Made by a program: the position numbers and the translations under genes. Source: Blastococcus sp. CT_GayMR16 (GTDB lineage: Bacteria > Actinomycetota > Actinomycetes > Mycobacteriales > Geodermatophilaceae). From it: a DNA stretch of 64,000 bases. A model generated the notes under the pieces. It had not been told where the DNA came from. It saw only the letters and a list, made by a program, of their open reading frames with translations, and made no database searches. The stretch's first letter is position 1; each line of letters starts with the position of its first letter. The DNA lies in assembly GCF_004570875.1 (NCBI RefSeq), contig NZ_SPQK01000007.1:1-64000 (forward strand). Reading direction: 5' to 3'. Shown here piece by piece: positions 52,788 through 61,705 of this stretch.

Positions 52788-53329
52788 CCAGCACCGAGAC
52801 GACCGGCACCGACCAGGCGACCGGTACGACGCAGGTCCACCGGATCTACATCAAGGCCACGCCGGAGCGGATCTGGCAGGCGATCACCGACAAGGACTGG
52901 AACGGCCGGTACGGCTACTCCGCGCCCGCCGAGTACGAGCTGCGGGCGGGCGGCAGCTACCGGTCGTTCGCCACCGACGAGATGAAGCAGGCGTCGGCGG
53001 CGATGGGCTGGGAGATCCCCGAGGTCATCGTCGACGGCGAGGTGGTGGAGGCCGACCCGCCCCGCCGGCTGGTGCAGACCTGGCGGATGCTCATGGACCC
53101 GACCGCCGCAGCCGAGGGCTTCAGCCGGCTCACCTGGGAGATCGAGGGACCGGGTCAGGACGGCGTCTGCCGCCTGACCGTCACCCACGAGCTGGCCGGC
53201 ATGCCGAGCCTGTACGCCATGACGTCGGGCAACAACGCGTTCGGCGAGATGGGCGGCGGCGGGTGGCCGTGGATCCTCAGCGACCTGAAGAGCCTCCTCG
53301 AGACCGGCGACGCCTTCCCCAAGGAGTAA
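52784..53329 (+). CDS. SRPBCC-domain protein (AHSA1-like)
   Basis: A 181-residue START/AHSA1-type protein with VHRIYIKATPERIWQAITDKDW, the typical first strand and helix; GGSYRSFATDEM and GEVVEADPPRRLVQTWRM follow; the C-terminal helix is GGWPWILSDLKSLLETG. The fold has a hydrophobic cavity that binds small lipids or aromatics. The ligand is unknown. ATG overlaps the arsR stop, so both are coupled: a repressor and its likely ligand-binding effector. Two hairpins follow the stop. Confidence 0.9.
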   Translation: MTSTETTGTDQATGTTQVHRIYIKATPERIWQAITDKDWNGRYGYSAPAEYELRAGGSYRSFATDEMKQASAAMGWEIPEVIVDGEVVEADPPRRLVQTWRMLMDPTAAAEGFSRLTWEIEGPGQDGVCRLTVTHELAGMPSLYAMTSGNNAFGEMGGGGWPWILSDLKSLLETGDAFPKE

Positions 53330-53332
53330 GGA

Positions 53333-53381
53333 CCCCGTCCCTCTCACCCTTCGCAAGCTCAGGGCGAGCCTCCGGACGGGG
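53333..53381. repeat. Nested hairpin containing a REP-like palindrome
   Basis: Outer arms CCCCGTCC (53333-53340) and GGACGGGG (53374-53381). Inner arms CTCACCCT (53343-53350) and AGGGCGAG (53361-53368). The inner part resembles the widespread CCCTTCGACAAGCTCAGGG palindrome found in many bacterial genomes, here with one base missing. Confidence 0.55.
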
Positions 53382-53392
53382 CCGAAAACGAC

Positions 53393-53426
53393 GGCCCGGA
53401 CCCCTCTCCGCTGAGGGGCCCGGGCC
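53393..53426. terminator. Terminator between the SRPBCC gene and fadB
   Basis: GGCCCGGACCCCTC (53393-53406), loop TCCGCT, GAGGGGCCCGGGCC (53413-53426): 14 bp with one mismatch. It serves convergent genes on both sides. Confidence 0.8.
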
Positions 53427-53447
53427 CTCGGGCTGTGCGGCCGCGAT

Positions 53448-55535
53448 CTACGCGGGGAGCGAGGCCACCCCGGGCGGCAGGAACCGCTCGCCGGTGATCT
53501 TCTCCGAGACGCCGGAGCGGTCCAGATAGGCGGAGATGCCGCCCAGCCAGAACGGCCAGCCCGCGCCCAGGAGCATGCACAGGTCGATGTCCTGCACCGC
53601 CTGGACGACGCCCTCGTCGAGCATGAGCCGGATCTCCTCGGCCAACGCGTTCACTGCCCGCGACCGCACCTCGTCCTCGGTGAGCGGGGAGTCGCCGGCG
53701 TCGATGCCCTCGAGCTCCGGGTCGATGACGCCGGGCTCGCTGTAGACGCTCGACTTGCCCAGCTCGACCATCTTCCTCAGGCCCTCGCCGACGGCGAACC
53801 GGTCGGGGAACGCCTCGTGCATCCGCTCGGCCACGTGCAGCGCCACCGGCGGCCCGACCAGCGTGAGCAGGTCGAACGGGCTCATCGGCAGGCCCAGCGG
53901 GTCCAGCGCCCGGTCGGCCACGGCCACGGGGGTGCCCTGCTCGACCGACGCCGTGACCTCGCCGAGGAAGCGCGTGAGCAGCCGGTTGACCACGAACGCC
54001 GGGGCGTCGGCCACGAGCACGCAGCTCTTCTTCAGCGCCTTGCCGACGGCGAACGCGGTGGCCAGCGCCGCGTCGTCCGTCTGCTCGGCACGCACGACCT
54101 CCAGCAGCGGCAGGACCGCGACCGGGTTGAAGAAGTGCAGCCCGACGACCCGCTCGGGGTGCTCCAGCTTCGAGGCCATCTCGGTGATCGACAGCGCGGA
54201 GGTGTTGGTCGCCAGCACGCACTCCGGCGAGACCACGGCCTCGACCTCGGCGAACACCTGCTGCTTGACCGACATCTCCTCGAAGACGGCCTCGATCACG
54301 AGGTCGGCGTCGGCGAAGGCGTCCTTGGTCAGCGAGCCGGTGACCAGGCCCTTGAGCCGGTTGAGCTTGTCCTGTGTGAGCCGGCCGCGACCGGCCAGCT
54401 TGTCCAGCTCGCCGTGCACGTACGCGACACCCTTGTCGACCCGTGCCTGGTCGATGTCAGTGAGGACGAGCGGCACCTCGAGCTGACGGACGATCAGCAT
54501 CGCCAGCTGGCTGGCCATCAGACCCGCGCCCACGACGCCGACCTTGGTGACCGGGCGGGCCAGGCTCCTGTCCGGCGCCCCGGCCGGGCGCTTGGCCCGC
54601 TTGTTCACGAGGTCGAAGGAGTAGAGCGACGCCCGGAGCTCGTCGCTCATGAGCAGGTCGGCCAGCGCGTCGTCCTCGGCCGCCGTGCCGGTCGTGAACG
54701 CCTCGGCCTCGACGCCGTTGCGCGCCAGGTGGAGCAGTTCCACGGCCCGCACCGCACCCGGGGAGGCATTCCGCGTGCGGGCGGCGACGATCGCCGTGGC
54801 CCGTGCGATCGCCTCGTCCCAGGCCGAGCGGTCGACCTCGGGACGCGTCACGGGAACGTCGCCGCCGAGCACGCCGACCGCCCATTCCAGGGAGCGCTCG
54901 AGGAAGTCGGCCGGCTCCAGGACCGCGTCGGCGATGCCGAGCTTCGCGGCCTTCGGCGCGGGGAGCATCTTGTTCTGGGAGAGGGCGTTCTCGACGATCA
55001 CGGTGACCGCGGCGTCGATGCCGATCAGGTTCGGCAGCAGCTGGGTGCCGCCCCAGCCCGGCACCAGGCCGAGGAACACCTCGGGGAAGGCGACCATCGC
55101 GCCGCCGCTGATGGTCCGGTACTGGCAGTGCAGCGCCAGTTCGAGCCCACCACCGAGGGCGACGCCGTTCACGAACGCGAACGTCGGGACGTCGGCGTCC
55201 TTCAGGCGGCGGAACACGCGGTGCCCGGTCTCGGCGATCTCCCGGGCCGCCGCGGCGTCGGGAACCGACGGGACGCCGGAGAGGTCCGCGCCGACGGCGA
55301 AGATGAACGGCTTGCCGGTCACGCCGATCGCGACAGGGGCGGGGGAGTGGGCCGCGATCTCGTCCAGGGCAGCATCGAGCGAGGCGATGCCGCCCGGGCC
55401 GAACGTGGACGGCTTGGTGTGGTCGTGGCCGTTGTCGATCGTGATGAGCGCGAACTCACCGGCCAGGCCGGGCAGCGTCAGGTAGCGGACCTTGGCGGCC
55501 GTCACGACCTCGTTCTCGAACACTGCGGTCGTCAC
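53448..55535 (-). CDS. fadB: FadB-type bifunctional enoyl-CoA hydratase/3-hydroxyacyl-CoA dehydrogenase
   Basis: A 695-residue beta-oxidation protein. The crotonase domain is first (about 15-190): GKPFIFAVGADLSGVPS and FAFVNGVALGGGLELALHCQ form the oxyanion hole, with PGWGGTQLLPNLIG. The NAD-binding domain starts TKVGVVGAGLMASQLA (about 325). ATNTSALSITEMA and HFFNPVAVLPLLE follow, and the dimerisation domains carry NRLLTRFLGE and LPMSPFDLLTLVGPPV. It hydrates enoyl-CoA and oxidises hydroxyacyl-CoA. GTG start overlaps the fadA stop (GTGA), so fadAB is one unit. Confidence 0.95.
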   Translation of the reverse strand: MTTAVFENEVVTAAKVRYLTLPGLAGEFALITIDNGHDHTKPSTFGPGGIASLDAALDEIAAHSPAPVAIGVTGKPFIFAVGADLSGVPSVPDAAAAREIAETGHRVFRRLKDADVPTFAFVNGVALGGGLELALHCQYRTISGGAMVAFPEVFLGLVPGWGGTQLLPNLIGIDAAVTVIVENALSQNKMLPAPKAAKLGIADAVLEPADFLERSLEWAVGVLGGDVPVTRPEVDRSAWDEAIARATAIVAARTRNASPGAVRAVELLHLARNGVEAEAFTTGTAAEDDALADLLMSDELRASLYSFDLVNKRAKRPAGAPDRSLARPVTKVGVVGAGLMASQLAMLIVRQLEVPLVLTDIDQARVDKGVAYVHGELDKLAGRGRLTQDKLNRLKGLVTGSLTKDAFADADLVIEAVFEEMSVKQQVFAEVEAVVSPECVLATNTSALSITEMASKLEHPERVVGLHFFNPVAVLPLLEVVRAEQTDDAALATAFAVGKALKKSCVLVADAPAFVVNRLLTRFLGEVTASVEQGTPVAVADRALDPLGLPMSPFDLLTLVGPPVALHVAERMHEAFPDRFAVGEGLRKMVELGKSSVYSEPGVIDPELEGIDAGDSPLTEDEVRSRAVNALAEEIRLMLDEGVVQAVQDIDLCMLLGAGWPFWLGGISAYLDRSGVSEKITGERFLPPGVASLPA

Positions 55536-56755
55536 TTCGACGCCCCTTCCCAGCTCGGGTTCTCCCAGATCACGGTGGCGCCCATGCCGAGACCCACACA
55601 CATGGCGGTGAGGCCGTAGCGGACATCGGGCCGCTCGGCGAACTGCCGCGACAGCTGCGTCATCAGCCGGACGCCGGAGGAGGCCAGCGGGTGGCCGACG
55701 GCGATGGCGCCGCCCCACGGGTTCACCCGGTCGTCGTCGTCGGCGATGCCGAAGTGGTCGAGGAACGCCAGCACCTGGACGGCGAAGGCCTCGTTGAGCT
55801 CGAACAGCCCGATGTCCTCGATCGACAGGCCGGTGCGGGCCAGCGCCTTCTCGGTGGACGGCACCGGGCCGACGCCCATCACCTCGGGCTCGACGCCGGC
55901 GAACCCGTAGCCCACCAGGCGCATGCCGACGTTGAGGCCCAACTCGAGTGCGACGTCCTCGGCGGCGAGCAGGCAGCCGGTCGCCCCGTCGTTGAGGCCC
56001 GCGGCGTTGCCGGCGGTCACGTGCCCGTGCGGACGGAACGGCGTCTTCAGCGAGGCAAGCCCGTCGAGGGTGGTCTGCGGACGCGGCGGTTCGTCGACCG
56101 TGGCGACGCCCCAGCCGTGCTCGGCCGATCGGGTCGCGACCGTGACCAGCTCCGGGCCGATCTGCCCGTTGGCCACGGCCTTGGCGTACTTCTGCTGGCT
56201 GGCCAGGGCGAACGCGTCGGCGCGCTCCTTGGTCAGGTGCGGGAAGCGGTCGTGCAGGTTCTCCGCCGTCGAGCCCATGACCAGCGCGGAGGGATCGACC
56301 AGCTTCTCGCTGATGATCCGCGGGTTGGGGTCGACGCCCTCACCCATCGGGTGGCGGCCCATGTGCTCGACGCCGCCGGCGATGGCGACGTCGTAGGCGC
56401 CGAATGCGATGCCGCTGGCGGTGGTGGTCACCGCGGTCATCGCGCCGGCGCACATGCGGTCGATCGAGTAGCCGGGCACGGACTTCGGCAGCCCGGCCAG
56501 CAGCGCGGCCGTGCGACCCAGCGTCAGGCCCTGGTCGCCGATCTGGGTGGTGGCGGCGATGGCCACCTCGTCGACCCGGTCGGCCGGCAGCGCCGGGTTG
56601 CGGCGCATCAGCTCGCGGATGCAGCGCACGACCAGGTCGTCGGCGCGCGTCTCGGCGTAGATGCCCTTCGGGCCGGCCTTGCCGAAGGGAGTGCGTACGC
56701 CGTCGACGAAGACGACCTCACGCAGCGAGCGTGGCCGCCGTTCTTCCAGTGACAC
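55532..56755 (-). CDS. fadA: Acetyl-CoA acyltransferase (3-ketoacyl-CoA thiolase)
   Basis: A 407-residue thiolase. Nucleophile in SIDRMCAGAMTAVTTTA; FELNEAFAVQVLAFLDHF holds the active-site Asn/His region; NPWGGAIAVGHPLASSGVRL and the C-terminal CVGLGMGATVIW carry the last His and Cys. It cleaves 3-ketoacyl-CoA with CoA. GTG at 56753-56755 has GGAGG upstream. The first gene of the fadAB operon. Its promoter contains a perfect palindrome, so repression by a TetR-type fatty-acid regulator is likely; that regulator is not encoded in the window. Confidence 0.95.
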   Translation of the reverse strand: MSLEERRPRSLREVVFVDGVRTPFGKAGPKGIYAETRADDLVVRCIRELMRRNPALPADRVDEVAIAATTQIGDQGLTLGRTAALLAGLPKSVPGYSIDRMCAGAMTAVTTTASGIAFGAYDVAIAGGVEHMGRHPMGEGVDPNPRIISEKLVDPSALVMGSTAENLHDRFPHLTKERADAFALASQQKYAKAVANGQIGPELVTVATRSAEHGWGVATVDEPPRPQTTLDGLASLKTPFRPHGHVTAGNAAGLNDGATGCLLAAEDVALELGLNVGMRLVGYGFAGVEPEVMGVGPVPSTEKALARTGLSIEDIGLFELNEAFAVQVLAFLDHFGIADDDDRVNPWGGAIAVGHPLASSGVRLMTQLSRQFAERPDVRYGLTAMCVGLGMGATVIWENPSWEGASK

Positions 56756-56810
56756 AGGACCTCCGCAGGAGTTCGGGACCGCGGCCCGGACACAGGGCAC
56801 GGCGGGCCCA

Positions 56811-56839
56811 AAGTTACCCGTCGGTAACCAAGTCGCCAA
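56811..56839 (-). promoter_or_regulatory. fadA promoter with embedded operator
   Basis: Minus strand: -35 TTGGCG (56834-56839), 17-bp spacer, -10 TAACTT (56811-56816). A perfect palindrome GTTACC-CGTC-GGTAAC at 56813-56828 covers the -10 and most of the spacer. A TetR-type repressor bound there would block RNA polymerase. The transcript would have a leader of about 50 nt. Confidence 0.75.
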
Positions 56840-56979
56840 GCCCAGCATCGCCTTCGCCGGTCACCCGAACGGTCACGGTCCGGCAACGGACGAGGGGTGT
56901 GCTTGCAGTCACAGGCCGGGGGCGCGCAAGATGTGCCGCTGGAATTCCTCTGTAACCCCAACGAAATGGCAGGACAGTC

Positions 56980-58074
56980 ATGGCGCGACGGCGCACCCTG
57001 ATGACGGCTCTCGGAGCCGCCCTCGTTCTCAGCCTGGCCGCATGCGGCTCCGACGACGGCGGCGGCGACAGCGGCAGTGGCAGTGGCGGCGGCGAGTCCG
57101 CCGGCAAGGTCGGCGTGATCCTCCCCGACACCGAGTCCTCCGTCCGCTGGGAGAACTTCGACCGCCCGTACCTCGAGGCGGCCTTCGAGGACGCCGGAGT
57201 CGAGTTCGACATCCAGAATGCCGAGGGCGACGCCCAGCGGCAGGCCACCATCGCCGAGCAGATGATCACCGAGGGCGCCACCGTCCTGGCGATCGTCAAC
57301 CTGGACTCCGCCTCGGGCGCGCAGATCCAGGAGCAGGCGTCCGCCGAGGGCGTGGCGACGATCGACTACGACCGGCTCACCCTGGGCGGCACGGCCGAGT
57401 ACTACGTCTCGTTCGACAACACCGTGGTCGGCGAGCTGCAGGGGCAGGGCCTGGCCCAGTGCCTCGGCGAGACCACGACCGCGAACATCGCGTTCCTCAA
57501 CGGCTCGCCCGACGACAACAACGCCACCCTGTTCGCCGCGGGTGCGCACAGCGTCCTCGACCCGATGACGAACTTCACCAAGGTGGCCGAGCAGGCGGTG
57601 CCGGAGTGGGACAACCAGCAGGCCGCGACGATCTTCGAGCAGATGTACACCCAGGCCGGCGGCAACATCCAGGGAGTCCTGGCTGCCAATGACGGCCTGG
57701 CGAACTCGGTGATCCAGATCCTGGAGCGCAACAACGCCGCCGGGGCGAACAACGTGACCGGCCAGGACGCCACGGTCGAGGGTCTGCAGAACATCCTCGC
57801 CGGCAACCAGTGCATGACGGTCTACAAGTCGATCCGCGAGGAGGCCAACGCGCTCGCCGAGCTGGCCACCGCGCTGATCAACGGCGAGGAGGGCGAGACC
57901 ACGGGCACCGTCGAGGACACCGAGGCCGGCCGCGACGTCCCCTCGGTCCTGCTGACGCCGGTCGCGATCTTCCGCGACAACGTCAAGGACGTCGTCGACG
58001 ACGAATTCGTGACGGCTGAGGACCTGTGCACCGGCGAGTTCGCCGACGCGTGCACGGAGCTGGGCATCGAGTAG
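56980..58074 (+). CDS. Sugar ABC transporter substrate-binding lipoprotein (XylF-like)
   Basis: A 364-residue periplasmic-binding-type protein. Lipoprotein signal: ARRRTLMTALGAALVLSLAAC, lipobox LAAC with Cys22, then a Gly/Ser-rich linker. The mature part has GKVGVILPDTESSVRWENFD, AEGDAQRQATIAEQMITEGA, VASIDYDRLT-like ATIDYDRLTLGG and AANDGLANSVIQILE, as in xylose/multiple-sugar binding proteins XylF and ChvE. AGGACAG precedes the ATG. It is first gene of a three-gene importer with a strong hairpin after it. The sugar is unknown; no catabolic gene is adjacent. Confidence 0.93.
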   Translation: MARRRTLMTALGAALVLSLAACGSDDGGGDSGSGSGGGESAGKVGVILPDTESSVRWENFDRPYLEAAFEDAGVEFDIQNAEGDAQRQATIAEQMITEGATVLAIVNLDSASGAQIQEQASAEGVATIDYDRLTLGGTAEYYVSFDNTVVGELQGQGLAQCLGETTTANIAFLNGSPDDNNATLFAAGAHSVLDPMTNFTKVAEQAVPEWDNQQAATIFEQMYTQAGGNIQGVLAANDGLANSVIQILERNNAAGANNVTGQDATVEGLQNILAGNQCMTVYKSIREEANALAELATALINGEEGETTGTVEDTEAGRDVPSVLLTPVAIFRDNVKDVVDDEFVTAEDLCTGEFADACTELGIE

Positions 58075-58083
58075 TGGTCAGCG

Positions 58084-58118
58084 GCTGCCGGGGCGCTCAT
58101 GATGGGCGCCCCGGCAGC
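58084..58118. terminator. 13-bp perfect hairpin between the binding-protein and ATPase genes
   Basis: GCTGCCGGGGCGC (58084-58096), 9-nt loop, GCGCCCCGGCAGC (58106-58118). It begins 10 bp after the binding-protein stop and 41 bp before the ATPase start. Probably a partial terminator or mRNA-protecting element giving more binding protein than transporter. Confidence 0.75.
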
Positions 58119-58159
58119 TACCCACTGCTCCCGTAACAGCTCGACCGAGAGGCCCCGGC

Positions 58160-58966
58160 GTGTCCGCACCGACCGGCCGTCCCGAGGACGGCACCCCCAC
58201 CCTGGAACTGCGTGGCGTCGACAAGAGCTTCGGCGCCATCCAGGTCCTGCACGGCGTCAATCTGAAGGTCTTCTCCGGCCAGGTCACCGCTTTGGTCGGC
58301 GACAACGGGGCCGGCAAGAGCACGCTCATCAAGGCCATCGCGGGCATCCACGCGATCGACGGCGGTGAGATTCTCTTCGACGGCCGCCCGGTCACCGTCT
58401 CCGGGCCGCGGGACTCCGCCGCCCTGGGCATCGAGGTCGTCTACCAGGACCTCGCGCTGGCCGACAACCTCGACGTCGTCCAGAACATGTTCCTCGGACG
58501 CGAGCGCAAGCGCGGCTTGCTTCTCGACGAGGTGTCGATGGAGCAGGCCGCTCGCGAGACGCTGACCAAGCTCTCCGTCCGCACCTTGAAGTCCGTGCGC
58601 CAGCTCGTGTCCAGCCTCTCCGGTGGCCAGCGCCAGACGGTGGCGATCGCCAAGGCCGTGCTGTGGGAATCCAAGGTCGTGATCCTGGACGAGCCCACCG
58701 CCGCGCTCGGCGTCGCGCAGACGCGTCAGGTCCTGGATCTGGTCCGACGGCTGGCCGACACCGGCCACGCGGTCCTGTTCATCACGCACAACATGGTCGA
58801 CGTGTTCGAGGTGGCCGACCGGGTCGCCGCGCTCTACCTGGGCCGCATGGCCGCCGACATCCCGATCTCCCAGGTGAACCGCAGCCAGGTGATCGAGCTC
58901 ATCACGGCCGGGCGGTCCGGCGAGATCGGCATCGCCCCCGCCGAAGCCGCTGCAGTGGAGGTCTGA
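58160..58966 (+). CDS. Sugar ABC transporter ATP-binding protein (single cassette)
   Basis: A 268-residue ATPase of the XylG/RbsA type with only one cassette. Walker A GDNGAGKST is at residues 47-55, the Q-loop region is VYQDLALADNLDVVQNMFLG, the signature SLSGGQRQTVAIAK, Walker B VVILDEPTAALG, and H-loop LFITHNM. Typical XylG/RbsA proteins carry two cassettes (about 500 residues); this half-size form probably works as a homodimer. The start is GTG; the next gene follows 4 bp later. Confidence 0.93.
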   Translation: MSAPTGRPEDGTPTLELRGVDKSFGAIQVLHGVNLKVFSGQVTALVGDNGAGKSTLIKAIAGIHAIDGGEILFDGRPVTVSGPRDSAALGIEVVYQDLALADNLDVVQNMFLGRERKRGLLLDEVSMEQAARETLTKLSVRTLKSVRQLVSSLSGGQRQTVAIAKAVLWESKVVILDEPTAALGVAQTRQVLDLVRRLADTGHAVLFITHNMVDVFEVADRVAALYLGRMAADIPISQVNRSQVIELITAGRSGEIGIAPAEAAAVEV

Positions 58967-58970
58967 GGCC

Positions 58971-60257
58971 ATGTCGAGCACGATCTCCACGACCACCAGC
59001 TCCCAGGAGCCGGGTGGAGCGCCGTCCGGCTTCGAGGCCGACCAGGGCACCGACTCCCTCGGCGGTGCCGCCCGGGCGTATGTCAACCGGGTCCGCGGCG
59101 GTGACCTCGGCGCGCTGCCGGCCATCCTCGGCATCCTGGCCCTCGGCCTGCTGTTCACCGCCCTCCGTCCGGAGACCTTCCTGACCCCGCGCAACATGGC
59201 GAACCTGGCGGACCAGGCCGCGCCGATCATCATCCTGGCGATGGGACTGGTCTTCGTCCTGCTGCTCGGGGAGATCGACCTGTCCGCGGGCGTGGTCAGC
59301 GGCGTGTGCGCGGCCGTCATGGCGAAGCTCCTGGCCGACGCCGGCTCACCCTGGTACGTCGCCGTGCTGGCGGCGATCCTCACGGGCGTCCTCATCGGCC
59401 TGTTCACGGGCAGCCTGGTGGGGCTCGTCGGCATCCCGTCCTTCGTCGTCACCCTGGCGCTCTTCCTGGGCTGGCAGGGCTTCACGCTGCGGCTCATCGG
59501 CGAGGGCGGCACCGTGCCGGTCCGCGACCCGGTGATCTCCGCGATCAGCGACAAGAACCTGCCGGTGGTGCTCGGCTGGGTCCTGGCCCTGGTGGTGATC
59601 GCGCTCTACGCCGGGCTGCAGCTGAACCGGTGGCGCACCCAGAAGGCGAAGGGGCTGGCGCACCAGCCGCTCGCCGTGGTGCTCGTCCGGATCGGGGTGA
59701 TCGCCGCGGTGGTCGTCCTGGTCACCGCGGTGCTCAGCGTGGACCGGGCTCCGGCCCCGGGGTTCGTGCTCGCCGGCATCCCGTACGCGGTGCCGATCGT
59801 GATCCTCCTGCTGCTCGTCCTGACCTTCGTCCTGGGTCGTACCGGCTTCGGCCGGCACGTCTACGCGGTCGGCGGCAACGCCGAGGCGGCCCGGCGGGCA
59901 GGCATCAGCGTGACCCGCATCAAGGTGCTGGTCTTCGTGATCGGGTCGACCCTGGCGGCGATCAGCGGCATCGTCGCGGCCGCCCGGCTCGGGTCGGTCG
60001 CGCCGGGCTCCGGTGGTGGCAACACGCTGCTGTACGCAGTCGGCGCGGCGGTCATCGGTGGCACCAGCCTCTTCGGTGGGCGGGGCCGGGCGCGCGACGC
60101 GGTGCTGGGTGGCCTGGTGGTGGCGATCATCGCCAACGGGCTGGGTCTGCTGGGCACCGAGGCGTACCTGAACTTCATCATCACCGGCGGGGTGTTGCTC
60201 CTCGCAGCCAGCGTCGACGCGCTCGCCCGGCGCAGGGCGGCCGCCACCGGGCACTGA
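58971..60257 (+). CDS. Sugar ABC transporter permease (XylH-like)
   Basis: A 428-residue permease of the BPD_transp_2 family with about 10 helices after a soluble start. Family stretches: NLADQAAPIIILAMGLVFVL, LLGEIDLSAGVVSGVCAAVM, FVVTLALFLGWQGF, GRHVYAVGGNAEAARRAGI and GAAVIGGTSLFGGRG. It forms the membrane channel with the single-cassette ATPase. ATG at 58971 follows the ATPase stop by 4 bp with GGAGG in that stop region. The operon ends at a strong terminator. Confidence 0.94.
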   Translation: MSSTISTTTSSQEPGGAPSGFEADQGTDSLGGAARAYVNRVRGGDLGALPAILGILALGLLFTALRPETFLTPRNMANLADQAAPIIILAMGLVFVLLLGEIDLSAGVVSGVCAAVMAKLLADAGSPWYVAVLAAILTGVLIGLFTGSLVGLVGIPSFVVTLALFLGWQGFTLRLIGEGGTVPVRDPVISAISDKNLPVVLGWVLALVVIALYAGLQLNRWRTQKAKGLAHQPLAVVLVRIGVIAAVVVLVTAVLSVDRAPAPGFVLAGIPYAVPIVILLLLVLTFVLGRTGFGRHVYAVGGNAEAARRAGISVTRIKVLVFVIGSTLAAISGIVAAARLGSVAPGSGGGNTLLYAVGAAVIGGTSLFGGRGRARDAVLGGLVVAIIANGLGLLGTEAYLNFIITGGVLLLAASVDALARRRAAATGH

Positions 60258-60265
60258 GGCACGAC

Positions 60266-60293
60266 AGGGGCCCCGGCGCAGGCCGGGGCCCCT
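60266..60293. terminator. Bidirectional terminator between the permease gene and rnd
   Basis: AGGGGCCCCGGC (60266-60277), loop GCAG, GCCGGGGCCCCT (60282-60293): 12 bp perfect stem between two convergent stops. Confidence 0.88.
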
Positions 60294-60294
60294 C

Positions 60295-61530
60295 TCAGGC
60301 CTTGATGACGGCGTCGGCGAGGACGTCGAGCGTCAGCTCGATCTGCCACTCCCGCGCGCCGCCGGCCCGCAGGGCCTCGGCCACCGTCGAGGCCTCCCGC
60401 GGCTCCGGCGGGCTCCACATGACGCGACGCACGAGGTCGGGGGAGAGGACGTTCTCCACCGGCACGGAGTTCTTCTCCGAGATCTCGGCCAGACCCGCCC
60501 GGGCGGCCTGCAGCCGGGTCGCCGCGGCCGGGTCGCGGTCCGACCACCGGTTCACCGGTGGCGGGCCCTCGCCCGGCTTGCTGTGCAGCGGCAGCTCCGT
60601 CTCCGAGACAGCGCGGCCGCGGGCGATCGCGCCGAACCAGATGCCCACCAGCCGGCGGTTGGCGCGGCCGCGGAAGACCGGCAGCTCCAGCAGCGCGCCC
60701 TCGTTCACCGGATCGGCCTGGACGGCGGAGACCATCGCGGAGTCCGGGAGCACCCGCCCGGGAGCGATGTCCCGCTTGCGAGCCATGTCGTCGCGGGCCT
60801 GCCACAGCGCCCGCAGGATGCCCAGCTGTCGGCGGCTGCGCAGGCCGTGCACGCCGGAGGTGCGCCGCCACGGGTCGATCCGGGGGGCCGGGGGACCGGC
60901 GGCCAGGATCGCCTCGAACTCCTGGCGGGCCCAGTCGGTCTTGCCCTGCTCCTCGAGGATCGCGGCCAGCGCGTCGCGTAGGTCGACGAGCACCTCGACG
61001 TCGAGCGCCGCGTAGACCAGCCACTCCTCGGGCAGGGGGCGCGTGCTCCAGTCGGCGGCGGAGTGCCCCTTCTGAAGCGAGAAGCCCAGCAGCGACTCGA
61101 CGACCGCGCCGAGGCCGACCCGCGGCAGCCCCGCGAGCCGGGCGGCGAGCTCGGTGTCGAAGAGCCGCTTGGGCACCAGCCCGATCTCAGCGAGGCACGG
61201 GAGGTCCTGGTTCGCCGCGTGCAGTACCCACTCCGCGTCGCCGATCGCGTCCTGGATCACCGAGAGGTCGGGCAGGGGGACGGGGTCGACCAGGCCGGTG
61301 CCCGAGCCGTTGCGGCGGATCTGCACGAGGTAGGCGCGCTGGCCGTAGCGGTAGCCGGAGGCCCGCTCGGCGTCGACGGCCACCGGGCCGGTGCCGCTCC
61401 GCAGCGCCTCGGCGTACTCCACGAGCTGGGTGGAGGTCTCGATGACCGGCGGCAAGCCGTCGCGGGGAGCGAGGAGCGGAGTTGCTTCGACGACGGCCTC
61501 GGGCGCGGGGTCTGCTGCAGTCTCCGCCAC
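60295..61530 (-). CDS. rnd: Ribonuclease D-like 3'-5' exonuclease with HRDC domain
   Basis: A 411-residue protein. The DEDD exonuclease core has Exo I PVAVDAERASGYRYGQRAYL (Asp/Glu), Exo II WVLHAANQDLPCLAEIG and Exo III EWLVYAALDVEVLVDLRD. The HRDC domain follows near residue 220 (LGILRALWQARDDMARKRDIA). It trims structured RNA 3' ends. The start is GTG at 61528-61530; no earlier start codon is in frame. It lies downstream of DUF3000 on the same strand, in the order seen in Mycobacterium (Rv2681-Rv2680). Confidence 0.94.
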   Translation of the reverse strand: MAETAADPAPEAVVEATPLLAPRDGLPPVIETSTQLVEYAEALRSGTGPVAVDAERASGYRYGQRAYLVQIRRNGSGTGLVDPVPLPDLSVIQDAIGDAEWVLHAANQDLPCLAEIGLVPKRLFDTELAARLAGLPRVGLGAVVESLLGFSLQKGHSAADWSTRPLPEEWLVYAALDVEVLVDLRDALAAILEEQGKTDWARQEFEAILAAGPPAPRIDPWRRTSGVHGLRSRRQLGILRALWQARDDMARKRDIAPGRVLPDSAMVSAVQADPVNEGALLELPVFRGRANRRLVGIWFGAIARGRAVSETELPLHSKPGEGPPPVNRWSDRDPAAATRLQAARAGLAEISEKNSVPVENVLSPDLVRRVMWSPPEPREASTVAEALRAGGAREWQIELTLDVLADAVIKA

Positions 61531-61705
61531 CGGTTCGTCCGCCGGGTGGGGAGTGGGCTCGGTGCTCAGTTGCCGTCCACCTTCTTGCCGGTCCTCGTCG
61601 GTCGGGCCCGCCGGCCCCGGGTGCGTCGCCGTGCCGGAGCCGCACGGGACGCCGGAAGCGGGAGCACCGGCTCAGCGGGCTGGCGCCCGACTGTCAGTAC
61701 CGATG

